Of a stretch of DNA of 20,578 nucleotides, positions 14,501 to 20,578 are shown one piece after another. Numbering within the stretch: position 1 is the first letter of the stretch; every line of letters starts with the position of its first letter. The notes under the pieces were generated by a model. The model did no database searches. It was not told the DNA's origin and saw only the letters and a list, made by a program, of their open reading frames with translations. The translations under genes and the position numbers were made by a program. This DNA comes from CAZRZN01 sp964604565. GTDB lineage: Bacteria; Pseudomonadota; Alphaproteobacteria; Rhodobacterales; Rhodobacteraceae. The DNA is taken from the NCBI GenBank assembly GCA_964604565.1, contig CAZRZN010000049.1:1-20578 (forward strand). Direction: 5' to 3'.

Positions 14501-15275
14501 GACCTGGAACTGCAAGCAGCTTGGCTTCTGGCGCAGCGTGCGCGCGCCACCTGTTCGGACGCCAACCCCTTCAGGGGGCGTATGATGCACGTGGTGGAGC
14601 AACGCAGCACCGGTGCAAGCTGGCAAGGTATTGCGGATCGTGTCGCGGCCACATTGGCAGGCGAGACGGTGGCTGAAGCCGTGTTGCTGGCGGGTGCTGC
14701 GCAATCGACCCAACGCGGCTGGCAGACGCGGTCACCGTGCTGCCTCAAGATATCCAGCCGCGCATGTCATCTCGACCCAACCTGCGATCCCAAAGGGCGC
14801 GGCCAGCGCATTGGGCAGGCCGGACATTTGGCGGCATGATGTCTCCGTCGCGGGTGGTCCTCTCACCCGAACGGGTCGCGTCGCGTCCTTGGCGGAATGG
14901 CGTAGATTGTCGCAATGGCCGCGCAATGGTCAGACTGGACGGCCTTGATGTGGCATCCAGAAGGGATGGATCGTCGCAGAGGATTGGAAGCGCGACGCCT
15001 TGCCCATCAATGGCTTGTATAGGTTGACGGGTCTTTCAACTTCGCATCAGTCTGAAACCGTTTCCAATTTCAAAGCCCATTGCGAGCCTCCTGGCACGTT
15101 CCGGGTCAAGACAGGTGAAAGGCTGAAAGCTCCAGATCTCGAATATGTCCTCAGAGCCTTTTCGAGGCTTAGGAAAATTGCGTGGCAAGTTTGAATGCGC
15201 TGTAGGGCTCTCCGATGTCAGGCGTCTCGATCTTCCAGATTGCGACTGTCCTGTCGAAGATTATCCGACGTTGTG

Positions 15276-16220
15276 TCACTGCGGGGCAAGGTGCGGAAAG
15301 ACATGGAAAACTTCGCCCTCGGCTGCGATCAGATGGGTCTTGATCGTGTCCGCAAAGGCACGCATCAGCGGGTCTGCCATGGCGCTGACGCCATGGATCA
15401 GTCCCAATGGTGTTTTCGGGGTGAATCCCTGCACGGGAAGCGCGCTGATGCGGCCGGATCGCACGGCGCCGCGCATCATGAACAGGGGCAGATAGGACAG
15501 ATGGTCGGTCGTCTCCAGCAGGGACAGCAGCAGGCTGACCGACGCCGACGCCACCACCAGCTCAAGTCCTTCGACACCGAACTCGAAGAGATCGGCCTTC
15601 ATTTCCGAGGTGATGACGCTGTTCGGAGAATGACCGATCCAGCGGGCTGATGCCAGGTCTTCTGTGGTGACATCGGACTTGCGTAGCAAGGGGTGGCCCG
15701 AACGGCAGAACAGGGCTTTCTGGGACAGGATCAGCTTCTCGGTGCGCAGCGACGGCGCATTCAGCGTCGCGTTCATGGGGCCCAGCGCAAGGTCCAGTCG
15801 CCGTCGCAGGACAAGGTCCCGGACCTCGTCGAAGAACCCCGCGACGAACTCGAAAGCTACATCGGGATGCTGGTCGGTGAAATCGCGCACCACATCGCTG
15901 GCAATCGTTTCCAGGAAGAACGGCGGCGCGCCGAGCCGGATGCGCCCGCGCAGCCCGCGTTGACGGTCCACGATGGCCTGCTCCGCTTCCTTCGCCGACG
16001 CGTGGATCAGCCGACCCTGTTGCGCCAGCGTCTCCCCCAGAGGTGTTGCCAGAGCCGGCCTGCGTTGGCTGAGCAGAGGCGCGCCGAGCCGCTTTTCCAG
16101 CAATCCGATCATCTTGCTGAGCGCTGGCTGGGTGACGTTCAGGTCGTGTGCGGCTTCGGTAAAGCTCGCCTTGTCGACGATTACGGCGAGCTGGACGAGA
16201 TGGCGCGGGTCGATCTGCAT
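15276..16220 (-). CDS. LysR-family transcriptional regulator
   Basis: This 314-residue protein starts MQIDPRHLVQLAVIVDKASFTEAAHDLNVTQPALSKMI in a textbook LysR winged helix-turn-helix (residues 4-63; quoted in two overlapping halves: MQIDPRHLVQLAVIVDK and ASFTEAAHDLNVTQPALSK). The remainder is the periplasmic-binding-like effector domain with RLGAPPFFLETIASDVV (about 95-111) and the typical DLALGPM segment. Length is normal. It is divergent from the TRAP transporter, with 89 bp between the start codons, so it most likely controls those genes in response to the transported compound or a breakdown product. The ligand is unknown. No strong ribosome site precedes the ATG at 16220, which is common for LysR genes that are weakly expressed. 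Confidence 0.93.
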   Translation of the reverse strand: MQIDPRHLVQLAVIVDKASFTEAAHDLNVTQPALSKMIGLLEKRLGAPLLSQRRPALATPLGETLAQQGRLIHASAKEAEQAIVDRQRGLRGRIRLGAPPFFLETIASDVVRDFTDQHPDVAFEFVAGFFDEVRDLVLRRRLDLALGPMNATLNAPSLRTEKLILSQKALFCRSGHPLLRKSDVTTEDLASARWIGHSPNSVITSEMKADLFEFGVEGLELVVASASVSLLLSLLETTDHLSYLPLFMMRGAVRSGRISALPVQGFTPKTPLGLIHGVSAMADPLMRAFADTIKTHLIAAEGEVFHVFPHLAPQ

Positions 16221-16309
16221 GTCGTCAGGTTATGAATGGGTGCCAAAGGATCATTTGCAGCCATAGTAGATGCAGCGTCATAGTTGGATCAATGCGAAAG
16301 GACCCGGTG
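16221..16309. promoter_or_regulatory. Divergent LysR/TRAP control region
   Basis: This 89-bp gap must hold both promoters. A possible plus-strand promoter is TTGCAG (16255-16260) with CATAGT (16279-16284), 18-bp spacer, leading to the dctQ-type gene. A weak dyad ATGA-N15-TCAT (16232-16254) containing a T-N11-A pair could be a LysR box, and CATAGT is directly repeated at 16262 and 16279. All matches are short and tentative. Confidence 0.35.
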
Positions 16310-16774
16310 ATGCCCACTTCCTCTGCCCTGCGATCCCGCACCTTGGCCGCGCTAGAGTGGCTGGCGTTGGCTCTTGGAGCGATCCTACTTGGACTGACGG
16401 TCTGGGACGTGGTGGGGCGCTATGCATTCAACCGGCCGCTCTTCGGCGCCACCGAGATGATCCAGTGGATCATGGGTGGCTTTGTCTTCTGTGGGCTGGG
16501 CATCGTGAGCGCGCGGGACGCGCATGTGGCAGTCGACCTGATCTCGCCACGGCTGGCGCGGCGATTTCCGCGGCTGATGGCTGGGGTGATCGGGGTCTTT
16601 ACCGCTGCCGGCCTTGCGGTGATTGCATGGCAGCTGACGCGTATGGGTCTGGATGCCGCGCTTCGCGGCAAGCAGTCGCTGGTGCTGGAGATCGCTATCG
16701 CGGTGCCGCTGCTAAGCTATGCCGTTCTGTGTGCACTTGCGACCGCCCTGCATCTGACGGGGTCAGACCGATGA
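16310..16774 (+). CDS. TRAP transporter small membrane subunit (DctQ-type)
   Basis: This 154-residue integral membrane protein has four hydrophobic segments (about residues 15-33, 50-67, 90-108 and 127-147) and family motifs VVGRYAFNRPLFGATEM (34-50) and DAHVAVDLI (70-78). It is the small subunit that docks to the large DctM subunit in TRAP carriers. Start 16310 is preferred because AAAGGA lies seven bases upstream; ATG codons at 16292 and 16232 are in frame, but the first would contain that ribosome site and the second falls in the regulatory gap. Its stop overlaps the start of the large subunit gene (ATGA). Confidence 0.92.
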   Translation: MPTSSALRSRTLAALEWLALALGAILLGLTVWDVVGRYAFNRPLFGATEMIQWIMGGFVFCGLGIVSARDAHVAVDLISPRLARRFPRLMAGVIGVFTAAGLAVIAWQLTRMGLDAALRGKQSLVLEIAIAVPLLSYAVLCALATALHLTGSDR

Positions 16775-18072
16775 TCGGCCCGGTGCTTGTTCTGCTGTCA
16801 ATCCTCGGGCTGTGTCTCATCGGTGTGCGGATCGGGTTTGCCACACTTGTGGTGGCAGGGGCTGCCGTGGCCCTGATCCGTGGTCCGGGTGCGGCGTTGA
16901 CGCTGATCGGCCAGGAGGTCGAGAGTATCGCAACCTCCTATCCTTTGTCGGTCGTGCCATTGTTTCTCTTGATGGGAGTTTTTGTCCACCGGGCAGAGCT
17001 TTCGCAGGATCTGTATGACGCCGCCCAGATGGCGTTTGGCAAGCTCCGCGGGGTTCTCGCCTATGCGACCATTCTTTCGTCGGCCGGTTTCTCTGCGGCC
17101 TGCGGCTCCTCCATCGCAACCGCCGCAACCATGGTCCGGGTTGCACTGCCTGCCATGCGGCGCCATGGCTATGGCGAGCGGCTGTCGTCCGGCACGATCG
17201 CGGCGGGCGGCACGCTGGGTATCATGATCCCGCCTTCGGTGCCGTTGATCCTGTATGGCAGTATCGCCGAGCAGGATATCGGTCTGCTGTTTCTGGCGGG
17301 TCTGCTGCCGGGGCTGGTCCTTGTCGGGGCCTTCCTGCTCACCGTTCTGATCTGTCTCTTTCGGACACCGCTCCCGGCCGCACCGCAAAGCATTCAGGCA
17401 CCTGCCCGGGCGCATCGTGCCGCCCGCGCGGCGCTGCCGGTTCTGGCCCTGTTCACCTTGGTGCTGGGCGGTATTTACGGCCGGATATTCACACCCACAG
17501 AGGCCGCCGGGATCGGAGCATTCGGGGCTGGCGCAATCGCCTTTGCACGCGGAAGGCTGACCGGGCTGCGCGACTGGCGCGACTGTTTTTCCGAAACCGC
17601 CTCGATCACTGCGTCGCTTTTCATGATCATTTTCGGGGCCAGTGTCTTTGCCCAGTATCTCAATCTCTCCGGGGTGCCATTCGCCGTGGTGGACTGGGTC
17701 GCCCGGATGGACCTTGGCCCGACGGCGTTGGTCTGCGCGGTGGCGGTCATCGCCATCGTGATGGGCATGGTCTTCGAGGCGGTGGGCATCCTGTTGCTGC
17801 TGGTCCCGGTTTTCCTGCCCGCGCTGATCGCGTCAGACGTTGACCTGATCTGGTTCGGCATTGTCGTGGTGCTTGTGGTCGAGCTTGGCCTGATCACGCC
17901 ACCCGTTGGCATGAATGTCTTCGTGGTGAAGGCCAACGCCCCGGATACCGCGCTTTCCAACATCTTTCTGGGCGTCCTGCCCTTCGCGGCGGCGCTTCTG
18001 GCGGTGCTGATGATCGTGATCGCGATCCCTTCGGTCGCGACATTCCTCCCCGGTCTGATGGGCCGCAACTGA
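16771..18072 (+). CDS. TRAP transporter large permease subunit (DctM-type)
   Basis: This 433-residue protein is the sodium-coupled elevator-type permease of a TRAP carrier. Visible hallmarks are PLFLLMGVFVHRA (63-75), SSAGFSAACGSSIATAATM (103-121, the first hairpin region), GTIAAGGTLGIMIPPSVPLILYG (141-163), FTPTEAAGIGAFGA in the middle and GLITPPVGMNVFVVKA near the end. Around a dozen hydrophobic segments are present, matching the usual length. The start ATG overlaps the DctQ stop by four bases; the frame is open further upstream but that part overlaps DctQ. Substrate specificity comes from the binding protein encoded next. Confidence 0.95.
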   Translation: MIGPVLVLLSILGLCLIGVRIGFATLVVAGAAVALIRGPGAALTLIGQEVESIATSYPLSVVPLFLLMGVFVHRAELSQDLYDAAQMAFGKLRGVLAYATILSSAGFSAACGSSIATAATMVRVALPAMRRHGYGERLSSGTIAAGGTLGIMIPPSVPLILYGSIAEQDIGLLFLAGLLPGLVLVGAFLLTVLICLFRTPLPAAPQSIQAPARAHRAARAALPVLALFTLVLGGIYGRIFTPTEAAGIGAFGAGAIAFARGRLTGLRDWRDCFSETASITASLFMIIFGASVFAQYLNLSGVPFAVVDWVARMDLGPTALVCAVAVIAIVMGMVFEAVGILLLLVPVFLPALIASDVDLIWFGIVVVLVVELGLITPPVGMNVFVVKANAPDTALSNIFLGVLPFAAALLAVLMIVIAIPSVATFLPGLMGRN

Positions 18073-18091
18073 ACTCTCGAAAGGAGTAGTC

Positions 18092-19114
18092 ATGAACAAA
18101 GTCCTCTGCACGGCGCTGACCGCGTCCACCCTGCTGGTCAGCCCGGCCAGCGCGAAGGAGCTTCTGGTCAACTGCCTCTGGCCTGCGCAGCATTTCTTCT
18201 GCGCGGATGTCCTTGCACCCTGGGCGGAGGACGTGGCCGAGGCAACAGAGGGCCGCGTTACCGTCAGCGTGCCGCCGCGCAGCCTCGCGCCTCCGCCGAA
18301 ACAGATCGAGTCGATCCGGGGCGGGCTTTTCGACGCGGGTTTCACCTTCAACGGCTTTCTTGCCGATGAGATCACTGGCCCGCTTGTCGCGATGATGCCC
18401 TTCACGGGCACCGGCGATGGCCGGGCCTCGTCGATCGCGCTCTGGCGCACCTATGAGACGCATCTGTCCGGGATCGACGAATATGACGGGCTGCACCTTC
18501 TGTCGGCCTTCGTGGCCCCCGGCGGTGATTTCTATTCGCTGAACGACACGCCCATCGAGACGCTCGCCGATGCGACGACCCGCAAGATGTGGGCGCTGCC
18601 CGGCGTGACCTCGGCGATCCTGAGCGCGGGCGGTGGCAGCGTGGTCTCCGGCCCCGCCATCCAGATGGCCGAAGTGATCCAGAGCGGCGTGGTTGACGGC
18701 TTCGTCGGCATCCCGCCATGGGACGCGGAAAAGTTCAACGCGTTGCAACACGCAAGGTCCATCACGGTGACGCAGCGCAAGATCTTCACGCCCGCTTTCA
18801 GCTTCGTGATTTCCGATGCGGCGTGGGACGGTATCTCGACCACTGATCAGGCGGCGATCATGACGCTGTCCGGCGCGGCTTTCGCGGAAACTGTCGGCAC
18901 GATCTGGACGGGTCTTAACGACACGAAGATGCAGACCCTCGACGCGCAGATGCAGGTCATCCCTGCCAGCGCCCCGTTCGAGGCAGAACTGCTGGCCGCG
19001 TCGGATGGCCCGGTTACGGGATGGCTGACGCGCATGGAGGCCATCGGCCTCGACGGTGAGGAGGTGCTGGAGTTCTACAGGGCGCAGATCGCCGCCGAAT
19101 TAACCACGAATTGA
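18092..19114 (+). CDS. TRAP transporter substrate-binding protein (DctP-type)
   Basis: This 340-residue periplasmic protein has a Sec signal peptide (MNKVLCTALTASTLLVSPASA, cleavage near residue 21) and the DctP family frame, with IESIRGGLFDAGFT (about 71-84), GVTSAILSAGGGSVVSGP and MAEVIQSGVVDGFVGIP (about 193-209). A GAAAGGAG site lies just before the ATG and 19 bases separate it from the permease stop. In most family members a G-x-K-[IL]-R motif supplies the arginine that binds the ligand carboxylate; here the equivalent stretch reads TTRKMWALPG, so tryptophan replaces arginine. This suggests an unusual ligand, perhaps not a simple carboxylate. The identity of the ligand is unknown. Confidence 0.92.
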   Translation: MNKVLCTALTASTLLVSPASAKELLVNCLWPAQHFFCADVLAPWAEDVAEATEGRVTVSVPPRSLAPPPKQIESIRGGLFDAGFTFNGFLADEITGPLVAMMPFTGTGDGRASSIALWRTYETHLSGIDEYDGLHLLSAFVAPGGDFYSLNDTPIETLADATTRKMWALPGVTSAILSAGGGSVVSGPAIQMAEVIQSGVVDGFVGIPPWDAEKFNALQHARSITVTQRKIFTPAFSFVISDAAWDGISTTDQAAIMTLSGAAFAETVGTIWTGLNDTKMQTLDAQMQVIPASAPFEAELLAASDGPVTGWLTRMEAIGLDGEEVLEFYRAQIAAELTTN

Positions 19115-19122
19115 GGTTCATC

Positions 19123-19150
19123 GGCCCGCGGTGCATCCGTGCCGTGGGCC
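19123..19150 (+). other. Hairpin between the DctP and sulfotransferase genes
   Basis: GGCCCGCGG (19123-19131) pairs with CCGTGGGCC (19142-19150) with one G-T wobble and a 10-base loop. No T-tract follows, so it is more likely a processing or attenuating stem than a full terminator; it may lower expression of the downstream gene relative to DctP. Confidence 0.35.
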
Positions 19151-19171
19151 TGTCCGCCGTGGAGCCGCCCG

Positions 19172-20029
19172 ATGTCACCCTCTCACCTTCCGCGATACCG
19201 GGGCAGCCTGTTCGACAGCGCGCGCTGGTCCGAAATCGATCTTCGGCCCGGCGATATCGTGGTGTCGACTCCCCCCAAGAGCGGCACCACCTGGGCATTG
19301 GCCATGGTCTATCTTTCGCTGCATGGGCCTGATGCCCGGTTCGACACGTTGTCCTCCGTCGCGCCATGGGTGGATTTCCACGGCGGCAGGCCCGATACGC
19401 CGGTGCCAAAGGCGCAATCCGTGCATGGCCGACGGCTTTTCAAGACCCACACGCCGCTGGACGGGCTGCCGTTGGTCGATGGCGTTGCCGTCATCACGGT
19501 CTATCGCGATCCGGGCGAAAGCCTTCTGTCCATGCGGCGCCACCTTCGCAACATGACGGCGCCACCGTCTGACCACCCGAACCGGGGGCCCTTGGCTGAG
19601 GCTTTCGACGCCTTCCTGTCCCGACCTCTTGATCGCGCACGGTTCGACGGGGTGACCCTGTCGGGCCTTCATCACCATTTGCGGCGTTCCCAGACCGCCT
19701 CGGCCTTGAGGCTCCACTATGCCGACATGTCTGCCGATCCGGTTGCCGCACTACGCACCATCGTGGGTTGCATTGGCGCACGTCTCGACCCGGCATCCGA
19801 ACAGGCCATCATCGACCTGACCGGGAAGAAAGCCATGCGGCGAAACTCCGTCTCTTACACACCCGAGGCGAATACCGGCCTTTTCAAGAATGACGAACGC
19901 TTCTTTTCAGGCCGGGAGGAACACGTCGAGCGCCTGACCGGGGCGCAGCACGTCGCGATGTTCGCGCGGATGCGGACCGAACTGGACGAAAATTCTGCCG
20001 CGTGGCTCTGCCGACCCCAACAGGCGTAA
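19172..20029 (+). CDS. PAPS-dependent sulfotransferase
   Basis: This 285-residue cytoplasmic enzyme would move a sulfonate group from PAPS to an acceptor. The 5'-phosphosulfate loop TPPKSGTTW (33-41) is intact; RLFKTHTP (88-95) provides the conserved Lys and candidate catalytic His93; VYRDPGESLLSM (110-121) is the 3'-phosphate motif with its Arg and Ser; LHYADMSADP (181-190) matches the family's LxYEDL region. The C-terminal RKGxxGDW motif of classical sulfotransferases is not evident; the corresponding part reads LFKNDERFFSGREE. Start 19172 is chosen for the GGAG seven bases upstream; a GTG at 19139 lies in the upstream hairpin. It follows the TRAP genes by 57 bases and is probably cotranscribed. 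The acceptor is unknown. The 3' end is overlapped by an opposing open frame. Confidence 0.9.
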   Translation: MSPSHLPRYRGSLFDSARWSEIDLRPGDIVVSTPPKSGTTWALAMVYLSLHGPDARFDTLSSVAPWVDFHGGRPDTPVPKAQSVHGRRLFKTHTPLDGLPLVDGVAVITVYRDPGESLLSMRRHLRNMTAPPSDHPNRGPLAEAFDAFLSRPLDRARFDGVTLSGLHHHLRRSQTASALRLHYADMSADPVAALRTIVGCIGARLDPASEQAIIDLTGKKAMRRNSVSYTPEANTGLFKNDERFFSGREEHVERLTGAQHVAMFARMRTELDENSAAWLCRPQQA

Positions 20030-20578
20030 TGACGTGCCAAGGTTGATGCAAAAGCTGACACGCACCAGCTTGTCAGCCATGGCCGCAAAGGGCCATCCGC
20101 AAAGGCGGCCCATGTCCGCGGATATCAATTGCTTTCGCAATCGCCAGCCCTCATCAGGACGTTTCGCGCAGGCAGCGCGATAGGCCATCCCGGCGACCTG
20201 CCGGGAATGGCCGACGAACCAGCAGCTCTTGTTGCCGGTGAACTCCGCAAAGGCCAAGGTGATCCTTAGTAGATCCGAGCCGTCGATCCAGCACCCTTCA
20301 CCGGGTTCGGCATCAAGACAGGTTTGCCATTTACGGGTCTGGTCGAAACCATCCGTCAGGCCGTTGGGATCCTTAAGAAAGCCGGAAACCACCCAAGGGT
20401 CTAACTGGCTGCCACTGCGGAGGCGGGCCGCCTCGACCATCAAGCGAGGGCCGCCGACGCGGCGGTGCGGCTCTGCCACGACGGCGATCTCTATTATGCA
20501 GGTCTCGGGCAAAAGCTCCGGCCCGGCGGGGTGGACCGGGTGCAGGTCGTCCCATCGGGCCTCAGCCTTGCGAGGATA
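19907..20578 (-). CDS. Unidentified protein, entering from the right edge, possibly truncated
   Basis: A minus-strand frame is open from the right window edge to a stop at 19907, so its true start is not seen (first internal start 20512). I do not recognise it. From 20578 to about 20030 codon third positions are mostly G or C and the reading is protein-like (LMVEAARLRSGSQLDPWVV, WIDGSDLLRITLAFAEF, SCWFVGHSRQVAGMAYRA, GRLCGWPFAAMADKLVRVSF), rich in Trp and Cys. The last 120 bases lie antisense to the sulfotransferase gene, where coding signal belongs to the other strand. The simplest reading is a gene whose 3' end was lost or replaced, reading on into its neighbour; a genuine tail-to-tail overlap is possible. 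Confidence 0.45.
   Translation of the reverse strand, partial: YPRKAEARWDDLHPVHPAGPELLPETCIIEIAVVAEPHRRVGGPRLMVEAARLRSGSQLDPWVVSGFLKDPNGLTDGFDQTRKWQTCLDAEPGEGCWIDGSDLLRITLAFAEFTGNKSCWFVGHSRQVAGMAYRAACAKRPDEGWRLRKQLISADMGRLCGWPFAAMADKLVRVSFCINLGTSLRLLGSAEPRGRIFVQFGPHPREHRDVLRPGQALDVFLPA
20054..20077 (+). terminator. Weak hairpin downstream of the sulfotransferase gene
   Basis: GCTGACA (20054-20060) pairs with TGTCAGC (20071-20077) around a 10-base loop, 24 bases after the sulfotransferase stop. There is no T-tract and it lies within the opposing open frame, so a terminator role is only possible. Confidence 0.25.

Larger units (their letters stand above)
14082..15275. other. Gene-poor region with an IS-end element and coding-like debris
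   Basis: Nearly 1.2 kb has no recognisable intact gene. It contains the GntR operator region on the left, a 110-bp inverted-repeat element at 14391-14500, and from 14501 to about 14720 a plus-strand frame with coding-like G/C at third positions (reading LELQAAWLLAQRARAT, then MMHVVEQRSTGASWQ) but no good start, family match or sensible C-terminus. DNA from about 15000 to 15200 has lower GC. This is most simply a site of past insertion and gene decay between two transporter loci. Confidence 0.5.

Noticed and set aside
16270..16770. Extended N-terminus for the TRAP large permease
   Set aside because: The extension overlaps the DctQ gene in another frame; family similarity starts at the ATG at 16771, which overlaps the DctQ stop.
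1..20578. CRISPR arrays, tRNA or rRNA genes
   Set aside because: I saw no regularly spaced repeats and no cloverleaf or rRNA-like sequence.

Overview
The window looks like chromosomal DNA of a GC-rich alphaproteobacterium, most likely a marine Rhodobacterales (Roseobacter-type) species. This is inferred from strong G/C at codon third positions, many tightly overlapping genes, and the mix of TRAP and tripartite tricarboxylate (TTT) transporters with FCD-type GntR and LysR regulators. No gene here fixes the species. Region 1 (1-8270, all minus strand, running off the left edge) is the promoter-proximal part of an extracellular contractile injection system (eCIS), a headless phage-tail-like device related to Afp/PVC. 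In transcription order it encodes an alanine-rich coiled-coil protein of unknown function, one sheath protein, two gp19-type tube proteins, a 55-residue DUF5908-like protein, a LysM-type tube/spike adaptor, a VgrG-like spike, a PAAR tip, a gp25-like baseplate protein and the N-terminal 582 residues of a large gp6/baseplate-J-type wedge protein. The remaining parts expected of an eCIS (second wedge, fibre, tape measure, AAA+ ATPase, terminator) and any toxin cargo would lie left of position 1. The first gene uses a TTG start that sits in a perfect hairpin, behind an AT-rich leader with an inverted repeat. Region 2 (8271-8834) has no recognisable gene. It holds the eCIS promoter region and the terminator of the next unit. 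Region 3 (8835-14081, minus strand) is a probable four-gene operon: a FadR/FCD-type GntR regulator with a matching 13-bp palindrome just before its start, an LVIVD-repeat protein, a TctA-TctB permease encoded as one 643-residue fusion, and the TctC-type periplasmic binding protein. It should import an organic acid of unknown identity under GntR control. Region 4 (14082-15275) is gene-poor. It carries a 110-bp element bounded by perfect 21-bp inverted repeats resembling IS5-family (IS903-type) termini, plus coding-like debris that may be decayed genes. Region 5 (15276-20029) is a LysR regulator divergent from a plus-strand TRAP transporter (DctQ, DctM, DctP), followed 57 bp later by a PAPS-type sulfotransferase. 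The DctP protein lacks the usual carboxylate-binding arginine motif, which together with the sulfotransferase suggests a non-standard ligand. Region 6 (20030-20578) holds a minus-strand open frame with coding-like codon use that enters from the right edge and collides with the 3' end of the sulfotransferase gene. It is unidentified and may be truncated. The most notable items are the eCIS with its unassigned coiled-coil leader gene, the TctAB fusion, a sigma-region-3-like insert in the LVIVD protein, and the TRAP plus sulfotransferase locus.
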